Assembly: GCF_002911015.1 (NCBI RefSeq)
Contig: NZ_KZ626846.1
Location: forward strand, 116,359 to 180,358
Origin: Streptomyces populi
Lineage (GTDB): Bacteria; Actinomycetota; Actinomycetes; Streptomycetales; Streptomycetaceae
Reading direction: 5' to 3'
Length of the DNA: 64,000 bases
The notes beneath the pieces were generated by a model. That model was not told where the DNA came from. It did not search any database and saw nothing but the letters and a program-made list of their open reading frames with translations. A program made the position numbers and the translations under genes. Each line of letters starts with the position of its first letter. Positions within the stretch are counted from its first letter, which is position 1. Of the stretch, positions 18,531 through 26,022 are shown piece by piece.

Positions 18531-21278
18531 TCACCGCCCCGGCCGCGGCGGCCGCGGAGCCCGAGGAACCGGCCCCGGCGCACCCGCACCCGTACCCCCA
18601 CCCGCCGCCGAGCCGGGCACACCCCCGCCCGGAGAACCGGAACGCCGGCCCGACTGGAGACGGGCCGCGTTCGCGACCGGGCTGGTGGACCCGCCGGAGG
18701 CCGTCGCACCCGCCACGGCCGGCCTGCCCCAGCTCTCGGGAACAGACGCGTGCCGCTCCACCGTCCCCCGCGCCCGCGCCTCCGCGAGCCGTGCCGTCTG
18801 CTCCGCCACGGGAGCGAACCCCGGAGCCGCGTTGCCGCTCTGAGAAGGCACCTGACGGACGGCCATGGCGGTCAGCGCGGCCTGGGTGTCACGGGGGAAC
18901 ACGTCCCGGGGCAGCAACTGCGAGGCCGCGCCGGTCACCTCGACGCGCTGCTGTCTTCCCCCCGCCTCGAAGGTGACGCCGTAGCCGAGGTACTGCCGGT
19001 CCCGGTCGAACATCAGGTCCCCCCGTACCTGCCCGCCCCCGGCCCGGGTCCGCTCGCTCAGCGCCCGGAGGGCCTCCGGCATCGGCGCGGTGCGCCCGAG
19101 GCTCGCCACGTACGCCTCCGCCTCCACCCGCCCCTCCCGGAACCGTGGTCTCCCATCGGCCCCGAGGGACATCTGCACGGCACCGACCCGGTTGTCGGGG
19201 TGGATGTCGATGGTGAGCCGCCCGTCACCCCCGTACTCGCTGACGAACCGCTCCCGGAGCGCCGTGAACTGCACCTGGTTCTCCAGCGCCGGAGGCAGGT
19301 TCGGCCCGTAGACGGTGACCCGCGCCTCGGGGTCGGCCTCCAGGATGATCTCGGCGTTGGCCACCCCCGTGCCGCCCGCGCCCGCGACCAGCCACGTCTT
19401 CGGAGCCCCCTCGGCCCCCGCAGCCCGCGCGTCGAAACGCCCCTCGGCGATCTCGTCCCCGATGAAGACACGGCCGGGCGCGGCGGCCCGCGCCCGCTCC
19501 CACCGGGCGGTCGCGTCGAGCGTCTGGAGCGCGGCCCGCGCCCCGCCGTTCGAACGCAGCCCGTCCAGCACCCCTTCCTCCCGCAGCACCTGGAGCGCCC
19601 GCTCCGCGCCGACCTCCCCGGTGCCGACCTCCCCGGTCAGCCGGGCGTGCGCCGGTGACCCGGCGGGCAACTGCCCGCGTACGGCGTCGAGGGCCTCCGG
19701 CAGATCCACCGCGTCCCGGCGGTCGACGCCCGGCACCATCTCCGGCGGCAGCCCGGTGGCCACGGTCGGCGTGCCCTCGACCTTCACGTAGAGGTCGGGG
19801 GAGCCGTCGGAGGGCCGGATGTGCGTGTAGAGCCGGCCGTCCTGTCCCGGGAGCAGGGCGGCGGTCCCGTCGACGACCGGTCCGCGTACGGCGAGCTGGT
19901 CCTCCCACAGGCGCACCGCGTCGCGCGGCACCCGTGCGGTCGGGTCGGCGAACTGGTGGGCGTCGCCGATCCCGTTGGCCCGCATGTCCCTCGTCTGGTC
20001 GGGGGACTGGACGATGCCCTGACCCGGGTCCAGGTGCCAGCGGCCGCGGGCGTCGACGAGCAGGGCCTCGGGGTCGCGCCCGACGAGGCTGGCACCACCG
20101 CCGACGACGACCTGGCGGGTGGGCCACTCGCCGGTGGCGGCGATCTCCGCGCGCAACTGGTCCAGGGTGGCGGCACCGGCACGGGTGCGCTGGTCGGCGG
20201 CCCGGGCCGCCGCCGCGGCGAGCTCCTCGCGCGGCAGGGGGGAGCCGTCGGGCCGGAGCCCCGGCATGACCGGGGCGTCCACGGACGTTCCGATGGGGCG
20301 GGCGTGTTCGGCCCGCGACCGGAACTCCCGCAGCTCGGCGACATCGGCCGCGTTCAACCGCTCGACGGGGACGGCCAGTTCGCGCAGGGCTCCGGCCGCC
20401 GCCGGGGTCAGGTGCGGGTCGACGACGTCGCGGCGGATGTCGGCGGCCTGGAGCTCCTGCGCGTAGCGGTCGGAGTCGGCCGGGACCTGCGGACGCAGTC
20501 CGAGGTGGTCGATCAGTGCCGACAACTCACCACGGGATTCCGCCCGTTGGCCGGCGTCGAGAGTGGCGTCGTTCATGCGGGCGGCCAGATGGTTCAGTTC
20601 GCCGACCCGGCCGAGGTCCTCCTCGGTGAGGCTCAGACGCCGCTCCGCGCTCCCGAGCCCGCCGCGGGCCAGGACGTCCTGGCGGTTCGGCGCGACCCCC
20701 GCGACCTCGGGGTCACCGGCGGCGGCACGGGCCGCCCGGTCGCGCACCGCGAGCAGTTCGCCGACCTCGTGGCTCAGCGCCCGGCCCACCTGGCGCGGGT
20801 CCATCCGGTCGGAGAGCTGGACGACGTGCTGGTCCGAGGTGGTGTTGACATGGGTCCGCGCGACCGTGCCGGAGGGGAGCGGCACGGCGTCCAGACGCAG
20901 GGTGAGGTCCCTGCCCCGGTCGTCGGTGAGCGCGAAGAAGCGGTCGCCCGCGGCACCGGACCGCAGCTCGACCGAGCTCAGCCGCTGCGCGTACAGGCTC
21001 TGCACCACCATCGGCAGGGTGCTCTCCGCCTGCGCGACGACGGCCGTCTGCCGTCCGGGGTCGGGCGCGGCACCGGTGCCCGAGACGAAGCGGCTGCCCG
21101 CGACGTCGGTCGCGGTGATGACGACGGGCTCCGTGCGCGGCGCACCCGCGACGGAAGGGTCCGGCCGGGCGTCCCGGGCGTCCCGGGCGTCACCCCGGGC
21201 GTCCGCCCGGTCGGAACGACCGGCGTTCCCGCGGTCGGAAGGACCGGCGTTCCCACGGTCGAGTGATTCCTGGTCCAC
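18531..21278 (-). CDS. Large orphan protein, putative T4SS cargo with a Rossmann-like core
   Basis: I do not recognise this 915-residue protein as a named family. The N-terminus (about 1-60) is Asp/Arg/Gly-rich with a duplicated octapeptide-like segment. Residues about 60-600 are a soluble alpha/beta region with an Arg-rich helical part. Near residue 645 lies a dinucleotide-binding loop, WLVAGAGGTGVANAEIIL, followed by ARVTVYG with the acidic/turn spacing of a Rossmann fold. The C-terminus is Gly/Pro/Arg-rich after the motif SPVANAARLQSG, which recurs in the zeta-toxin protein encoded next to it. There are no membrane segments or signal peptide. GTG 21278 has GGGGG 9 nt upstream; an upstream ATG at 21326 would overlap the divergent gene. 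It is the distal gene of the secretion cluster, and a toxin or effector role is inference. Confidence 0.75.
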   Translation of the reverse strand: MDQESLDRGNAGPSDRGNAGRSDRADARGDARDARDARPDPSVAGAPRTEPVVITATDVAGSRFVSGTGAAPDPGRQTAVVAQAESTLPMVVQSLYAQRLSSVELRSGAAGDRFFALTDDRGRDLTLRLDAVPLPSGTVARTHVNTTSDQHVVQLSDRMDPRQVGRALSHEVGELLAVRDRAARAAAGDPEVAGVAPNRQDVLARGGLGSAERRLSLTEEDLGRVGELNHLAARMNDATLDAGQRAESRGELSALIDHLGLRPQVPADSDRYAQELQAADIRRDVVDPHLTPAAAGALRELAVPVERLNAADVAELREFRSRAEHARPIGTSVDAPVMPGLRPDGSPLPREELAAAAARAADQRTRAGAATLDQLRAEIAATGEWPTRQVVVGGGASLVGRDPEALLVDARGRWHLDPGQGIVQSPDQTRDMRANGIGDAHQFADPTARVPRDAVRLWEDQLAVRGPVVDGTAALLPGQDGRLYTHIRPSDGSPDLYVKVEGTPTVATGLPPEMVPGVDRRDAVDLPEALDAVRGQLPAGSPAHARLTGEVGTGEVGAERALQVLREEGVLDGLRSNGGARAALQTLDATARWERARAAAPGRVFIGDEIAEGRFDARAAGAEGAPKTWLVAGAGGTGVANAEIILEADPEARVTVYGPNLPPALENQVQFTALRERFVSEYGGDGRLTIDIHPDNRVGAVQMSLGADGRPRFREGRVEAEAYVASLGRTAPMPEALRALSERTRAGGGQVRGDLMFDRDRQYLGYGVTFEAGGRQQRVEVTGAASQLLPRDVFPRDTQAALTAMAVRQVPSQSGNAAPGFAPVAEQTARLAEARARGTVERHASVPESWGRPAVAGATASGGSTSPVANAARLQSGRRSGSPGGGVPGSAAGGGTGAGAPGPVPRAPRPPRPGR
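21211..21258 (-). repeat. Two 24-bp tandem repeats at the 5' end of the orphan gene
   Basis: Units 21211-21234 and 21235-21258 differ by two bases and encode two copies of a DRGNAG(P/R)SD-like segment near the N-terminus. Confidence 0.75.
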
Positions 21279-21324
21279 TGGCACTTTCCCCCTTGAACGG
21301 CCTCGTGGCACGTAAGATCTCGGC

Positions 21325-21870
21325 ATGCTGATCGCCCGTTCGACGCAGGAAGCACACCTCTACATGGACCTGCACGCGTGTGCGTGCGGGGCGGAGAGCT
21401 TCGAGCGCGAGCACCGTCTCGACGAGCGTGACGGTGTCCTGGTGGCGGTGTACGAGGGCGTCTGTCCCGAGTGCGGCCGCGCCCGTTCCTTCGCGTTCCG
21501 GCTCACCGACGAACTTCCGCCCGCGCCACCGGCGTTCGGCGGAAGCGAGCCCTCGCGGATCATCGACCCCGGGGAGTTCCTGTGGGTCGGAGACCAGGTC
21601 GCCACGGACGCCGGACTGCGACTGCTGCACACACCGTCCGCCGAGCGGCACGAGCAGCGCGAGGGCCCCGCGTTCGCGCTCGCCGCGGTCGAGGAAGTCC
21701 TCAAGTTCCTTCCGCAGGGCCTCGACCGGATCCCCGAGGAGCTGTTCACCTCGGAGCGCGGACGCGAGGTGTACGCCAGGACCCCGCACCGCTTCGAGCG
21801 GGCCGCGCTCCTCGAGAACATCGCCCGCAAGCGCCGCATCCTGGAGAGCCTCGACCACGTCGGCCCGTAG
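21325..21870 (+). CDS. Conserved hypothetical protein with a Cys-rich zinc-ribbon-like N-terminus
   Basis: The 181-residue protein is encoded divergently, 46 bp from the large orphan gene, and points toward the zeta-toxin gene. Near residues 17-56 it has CACG and, after about 30 residues, CPECG, a plausible zinc ribbon. The rest is helical and charged (LAAVEEVLKFLPQGLDRIPEELF, RFERAALLENIARKRRILESLDHV). No membrane segment is present. The start may be ATG 21364 (MDLHACACG), which has AGGAAG upstream at a longer spacing. The function is unknown. Its position between two putative toxin genes makes an immunity or chaperone role possible, but the sequence does not prove it. Confidence 0.8.
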   Translation: MLIARSTQEAHLYMDLHACACGAESFEREHRLDERDGVLVAVYEGVCPECGRARSFAFRLTDELPPAPPAFGGSEPSRIIDPGEFLWVGDQVATDAGLRLLHTPSAERHEQREGPAFALAAVEEVLKFLPQGLDRIPEELFTSERGREVYARTPHRFERAALLENIARKRRILESLDHVGP

Positions 21871-21926
21871 CCGCTCGACAGCGCGCTCGGCGCCCACGGC
21901 GCTCCCGGCACGCACTGGACGCACAA

Positions 21927-21980
21927 CACTCACGGCACTCACGGCACTCACGGCACTCACGGCACTCACGGCACTCACGG
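21927..21980. repeat. 9-bp tandem repeat, about six units, overlapping the zeta-gene stop codon
   Basis: CGGCACTCA is repeated without interruption. The last unit supplies the TGA stop codon (21975-21977 on the plus strand) of the zeta-like gene. In frame on the minus strand it would continue as Val-Ser-Ala triplets, so one base lost here would extend the toxin-like protein. Confidence 0.85.
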
Positions 21981-23219
21981 AGTTCGAGGGACCCGGGGCG
22001 CCGGGCGAGGTACCGCAGGGGCGGCCGAGGGCACGGCTCCGGGCGCGCCCGCCGTCCGTCCTGCCGCCGGGGCGGTGCTCCCGCCGCCGGACCGCAGGCG
22101 TGCCGCGGTGGCGACCCGGATCGTGGCGTCGCCCTGCTGATGACCGGCCGGGACGCCGGACCCCGCCACCACGCCCCCCGGCCCCGCACCGGCCGAGACG
22201 CCCGGCCCCGCACCCGCCGAGACGCCCGACACCGCACCCGTCGGCACGCCCGGTCCCGGCGTCGGTCCCGCACCCGCCGAGGCGCCGTGCCCCGACGCCA
22301 GGGCCGGATCCGTTCCCCGCCCCGTGGGGAACACCCCCCGCTCCGAGGTGATCAGCGCGGTGGCCAGACCCCCCTCGACCAGCTTCTCCGCGTTCTCGCG
22401 GCCGATGGAGAAACCGCGCCCCGAGGTGCTCCGCGCGTACAGGTCCTCGATCATGACCTCGGGGGCCATGCGCCCGCCGTACCGGTCACGGCCCGCGTCG
22501 AACTCGGTGCGGCCGTGCTGCCAGCGCGCGGCGTTCTGGGCGAGGCACTGCTCGACGGGGACCTCGACCGAGAGCAGGACGCGCCGGTCGTAGCCGTCGG
22601 CGCGCAGATCGCCGAGGAGCTTCTCGTTCCAGCGCTGGTCGCGCAGGGTCGCGTCGTAGAGGAGGTTGTAGCCCTCGGCGCGCGCCCACTGCTCGAAGAC
22701 GTCCTGAAGGAAGGCCGACTCGCGGTGGGTGAGCGAGGCCGTCTCGGACGGTGCGAGCAGTCGGCCGTCGGGCAACTCGCGTGCGTGGGGCGGCAGCCGG
22801 GGCGATCCGCCGTGCTCGAAGATCGCGACCTTGAATTCGTCCGGGTCCAGGACCACGTAGTCGCGCACGTCGACGCCGTGCGCCCGCCTCAGGGCCCGCC
22901 CCAGTTCGTCGTCGCGCCCCTGCCACTCGCCGAGCCCGCGCAGCGCGCCGCCCTTCCCGGCGCCGGGCGCACCGGCGGTGAGCAGGGCGGCATGGCCGTC
23001 GCGCGGCCGGCCCGCGCAGCGCGCCTTGAACTCCTCCAGGATCGCGGAGTGCATCCGTTCGCGGTCCGGCGTCCACAGCACACCGCGCCGGAACTGTCCG
23101 AACGTGTCCGTGCCGCCCGGTGCGAGGTCGCCGCCCGGTGACATCCGGGTCTGCAACTCCCGGTACAGCGCGCGGTATTCAGGTCTGAGCCCCGCCTCCG
23201 GCCTCTCGCCCGTGGTCAT
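21975..23219 (-). CDS. Zeta-toxin-family P-loop kinase with secretion-type tail
   Basis: The 414-residue protein has a zeta-toxin fold at about residues 45-285. The Walker A-like loop is LLTAGAPGAGKGG, followed by VVLDPDEFKVAIFE (catalytic Asp region), SLTHRESAFLQDVFEQWA and LLYDATLRDQRWNEKLL. Zeta toxins phosphorylate UDP-N-acetylglucosamine or similar sugars and block wall synthesis. Here the Ser/Thr after the P-loop Lys is replaced by Gly, so activity is uncertain. Residues about 290-414 form an Ala/Gly/Pro/Val linker, then ATIRVATAARLRSGGGS, then a Pro/Arg tail. The ATG overlaps the preceding small gene by 4 nt, the arrangement of an antitoxin-toxin pair. Confidence 0.86.
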   Translation of the reverse strand: MTTGERPEAGLRPEYRALYRELQTRMSPGGDLAPGGTDTFGQFRRGVLWTPDRERMHSAILEEFKARCAGRPRDGHAALLTAGAPGAGKGGALRGLGEWQGRDDELGRALRRAHGVDVRDYVVLDPDEFKVAIFEHGGSPRLPPHARELPDGRLLAPSETASLTHRESAFLQDVFEQWARAEGYNLLYDATLRDQRWNEKLLGDLRADGYDRRVLLSVEVPVEQCLAQNAARWQHGRTEFDAGRDRYGGRMAPEVMIEDLYARSTSGRGFSIGRENAEKLVEGGLATALITSERGVFPTGRGTDPALASGHGASAGAGPTPGPGVPTGAVSGVSAGAGPGVSAGAGPGGVVAGSGVPAGHQQGDATIRVATAARLRSGGGSTAPAAGRTAGAPGAVPSAAPAVPRPAPRVPRTP

Positions 23220-23518
23220 GGCCGCCGCTTCGTCCCGTCCGCCGGGCCGTCCGGCCGGCCGTCGATCCTGCGCTGGATCTCCTCCACGTCCTCGCGGGTC
23301 ACCTGCCCGAGCAGGCGCGCCGCGGCGAGCACGGAGGGCGTGTTGTCCTGGTGGGTCGGCTCGGGGTGACCCTCGTCCAGGCCCTCCTCGGCCTCGAAGG
23401 GCCAGGCGGCGACGGTCGCGATCATCTGCTCGCGCTCCACGAATCCGGCGGCGTAGAGGCCGAGGTAGGCGCGCAGGGAGGGAGCCGAGCCGGCGTCGGG
23501 TGCAGGGGTGTCGTTCAT
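23216..23518 (-). CDS. Small acidic protein, putative antitoxin/immunity partner of the zeta protein
   Basis: The 100-residue acidic helical protein (SLRAYLGLYAAGFVEREQM, PFEAEEGLDEGHPEPTHQDN, VTREDVEEIQRRIDG) has no recognised family. It is translated just before, and coupled to, the zeta-like gene. Epsilon antitoxins occupy the same place and size range, but I see no epsilon signature. The start has GAGGAGGAA about 12 nt upstream. A conserved accessory protein of these loci is an equal alternative. Confidence 0.72.
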   Translation of the reverse strand: MNDTPAPDAGSAPSLRAYLGLYAAGFVEREQMIATVAAWPFEAEEGLDEGHPEPTHQDNTPSVLAAARLLGQVTREDVEEIQRRIDGRPDGPADGTKRRP

Positions 23519-23536
23519 GGGTGGAGTGTTCCTCCT

Positions 23537-23986
23537 CTACCAGAGACTGGTCTCGTACGGATCCGGGTCGGGCCGCCGGGACGCGGCGACGGCGTCCTCG
23601 TACGACTCGGCCGCGGGTGGCGTCTTCGAGCGGTGACCGCCGCTCTTGCACCCTGCGAACGGGCCGTTGGGGGAACGGAGTTCCGACAGTACGGCGCCGA
23701 GGTGGTCCCGGTGCCAGACGGCGGGTCCGGACGGTCCCGCCGCCGGGTCGGTGTACTCCTGCCAGGCCAGCCACAGTCCGTGCAGCCGGGCGACCGCCTC
23801 CGGGTGCTCCCACCAGCGGGGGCACCAGGGCTGCTGCGAGGTGACCTCGCGGCCGTAGACGGGAAGGAGCAGGTCACCCACCCAGACGGCCAGCCGGCTC
23901 ATCTCCTCGGCGTACTCGGGGCCGTCGAGGAAGAGGATGAACGGCGGTGCGTCGGCGGGCTGTTGCTCGGGCGGTACGGTCGTCAT
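23537..23986 (-). CDS. DUF4913-like protein of the secretion locus
   Basis: The 149-residue soluble protein has a conserved-looking core: PPFILFLDGPEYAEEMSRLAVWVGDLLLPVY, then WCPRWWEHPEAVARLHGLWLAWQEYT and GPAVWHRDHLGAVLSELRSPNGPFAGC. I associate this tryptophan-rich pattern with DUF4913, found beside actinobacterial conjugation-type genes; its function is unknown. The start is set at ATG 23986, with GGAAGG 11 nt upstream; GTG 23995 is too close to that site. It lies 18 bp from the next gene in the same operon. Confidence 0.78.
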   Translation of the reverse strand: MTTVPPEQQPADAPPFILFLDGPEYAEEMSRLAVWVGDLLLPVYGREVTSQQPWCPRWWEHPEAVARLHGLWLAWQEYTDPAAGPSGPAVWHRDHLGAVLSELRSPNGPFAGCKSGGHRSKTPPAAESYEDAVAASRRPDPDPYETSLW

Positions 23987-24154
23987 CGAGAACACTTCCT
24001 TCCGGCGGCGGACTTCATCGGGCTCCGACTGTTCGGGGGCGCTTCGGCGGCGGACTTCGTCGGGCCCCGGCCGTCCGGGTCGCTTCGACGGCTGGTCCCG
24101 TCCGGTCTCGGCCGCCTCGACCGTCTCGGCCGCCTCCGACGGCTGCGGTGGCTG

Positions 24155-25912
24155 TCATCGGGTCGTGATCCTCTCGGCCGCGCGTGCCGTGATGGCCTTG
24201 ACCTCCGCCTGGGCCGCCGTCGCGATGCGGTCGGCGCCCGGTTCGGCGTACCAGGGGCGGAGCCGGACCAGGGCGGGCCTGATGCCGGTGGCCAGGAGCA
24301 GGGCGGTGCCCTTGGGCAGCGCGCGGATGCGGTCGGCGGGCAGGATGCGCTCCAGGCGGTACGAGGTCGACCGGGACCGCCCCTCCTTGCTTCTGGACCA
24401 GCTGACCGTCGACACGTCGTGCTCGCCGACCAGCCGGGAGACCTTCTCCACGAAGTCGGCGTCGTCCAGTCCCGCGCCGAGCAGCTTGATGGTCGCGGCC
24501 GACCAGAGCGCGTCCATGCCCGACTCGCCCCAGACCCGTGAGCCCTGGCGGTAACTCTGCAACAGGGTCACGATGTTGATGCCGCGTGAGCCGAAGTGCG
24601 AGTACAGGTCCGGGAGATCGGAGATGCGGCAGACGTTCGCCGCCTCGTCGAGGACCGCGGTCATCGGCGGTTCGAGGCGCCCGCCCATCCGTTCCGCGGC
24701 GACGACTCCCGCGCGCAGCACGGAATCCGCGGCCGCCGCGACGACACCGGCCGCCGAGCCGCCGCCGTCCTTGGACAGCAGGTAGAGCGTGTCGCGGGAC
24801 AGGACGTGCCGGTCGGGGAAGAACTGGGGCAGTGCGGGATCCGGGGTCACCCACGCGGCGATCGCCGGGTCGAGCAGACAGGCCACGCACTGGCGGCTGG
24901 TCTCGTAGATCCCGTCCCGGGTCTCCACCGCGCCCTGCACGGTGCCCTGCAACTGGTCCGCGAGCGCCGTCATCCCGGCGTCGCGCAGCAGGTCGACGGG
25001 GGTGCGGTCGGCCGGGTCGGCCAGCCAGGCGAGGACCTCCCCGATCGGCCGCCCGCCGCGCTGGGCCGCGTGGAAGAGGGCGGTGAGGGTGTTCTGGGCG
25101 GCCGAGATCCAGAAGTCGCGGCGGGAGGCGTCGTCGTTGACCGCGCCGACGAAGTGCCCGGCCAGTCTGCGGGCGCCCTCGATCGTGGCCGCTTCCGCGA
25201 GCATGTCCCACCACAGGCCGCGCGGGGTGTGGGCGATGCCCTGGGGGTCGAACGTCCAGACCCGGCCCACCCGTTCGCGTTCCGCCCGGGTCACGCTGTA
25301 CACGTCCGCCTTGTTCGACGTCAGCAGCACGCTGCCGCGGGCGCGCAGGACGCGCGGGACCGCGATGCCGGTGGACTTGCCCGCGCGGGGCGCCATCAGG
25401 TCGAGCTCGACGTCCTCGTAGCTGGAGCGCAGTTCGGGGCCGCGGGGCTCCAGGTCGCCGATCAGGTTCCCGGTGTCGTCCGGGGTGATCTTCCCCAGCT
25501 TGGCCAGCCCCGGCCGGAGCTCGCGGGCCCGCCGCGCGGCGCCCTTGGGCAGCAGACCGGCCAGTTCCTTGCGGCCCGCGAGTCCGGTGGGCGCGGTGAG
25601 CCGGCGCCGCACGAGGAGGATCAGGACGGTGATCACCGCCACGACGGCACCGAAGACCGTGGCCATGCCCGCGGCGAGCGCGGTCGGCGAGGCCGTTGGC
25701 CACAGGGGCCCCGGGCCCTCCTCGACCAGCGTCGAGAGCGTGGACAGGGCGAAGGGTGGCGGGTGCCAGCCGGCGCCGCTCACCGCCGCACCGAGCGTTC
25801 CGCCCAGCCAGGCGCCGAGGAACATCGTGCCGATGAGGAACGCGGCCCCCGGCACGATCCAGGGGAGGAGGTCCTCCCCTGCTCCGGGTCCCGCCTTGCG
25901 TGTGCTGCTCAT
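24155..25912 (-). CDS. VirD4/TraG-type coupling ATPase of the T4SS
   Basis: The 585-residue protein has two N-terminal membrane segments (about 16-45 and 76-101). A cytoplasmic TraG/TrwB-type AAA domain follows: Walker A APRAGKST at 174-181, Walker B MTAVLDEAANV with the acidic pair at 422-423, and ALWSAATIKLLGAGLDDADFVEKVSRLVGEHD near the end. In conjugation and effector secretion this hexamer selects cargo and hands it to the channel. The ATG follows GGGGGAGCAGGG. It lies downstream of the VirB4-like genes in one minus-strand operon. No relaxase accompanies it, so its cargo may be protein. Confidence 0.9.
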   Translation of the reverse strand: MSSTRKAGPGAGEDLLPWIVPGAAFLIGTMFLGAWLGGTLGAAVSGAGWHPPPFALSTLSTLVEEGPGPLWPTASPTALAAGMATVFGAVVAVITVLILLVRRRLTAPTGLAGRKELAGLLPKGAARRARELRPGLAKLGKITPDDTGNLIGDLEPRGPELRSSYEDVELDLMAPRAGKSTGIAVPRVLRARGSVLLTSNKADVYSVTRAERERVGRVWTFDPQGIAHTPRGLWWDMLAEAATIEGARRLAGHFVGAVNDDASRRDFWISAAQNTLTALFHAAQRGGRPIGEVLAWLADPADRTPVDLLRDAGMTALADQLQGTVQGAVETRDGIYETSRQCVACLLDPAIAAWVTPDPALPQFFPDRHVLSRDTLYLLSKDGGGSAAGVVAAAADSVLRAGVVAAERMGGRLEPPMTAVLDEAANVCRISDLPDLYSHFGSRGINIVTLLQSYRQGSRVWGESGMDALWSAATIKLLGAGLDDADFVEKVSRLVGEHDVSTVSWSRSKEGRSRSTSYRLERILPADRIRALPKGTALLLATGIRPALVRLRPWYAEPGADRIATAAQAEVKAITARAAERITTR

Positions 25913-25962
25913 CCCTGCTCCCCCGTCGATGGTTTTCGCCCCCGCCGCCCCTGCCCGTCCCC

Positions 25963-26005
25963 GGGGCTCCGCCCCGGACCCCGCTCCTCAAACGCCGGAG
26001 GGGCT
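25963..26005. repeat. REP-like intergenic element, copy 2
   Basis: Nearly identical to 18328-18370 (GGGGCTCCGCCCCGGACCCC, then GCTCCTCAAACGCCGGAGGG). It lies in the 110-bp gap between the VirB4-like and VirD4-like genes, where a hairpin could attenuate transcription within the secretion operon. Confidence 0.8.
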
Positions 26006-26022
26006 GAATCTCGCGCCCGGTC

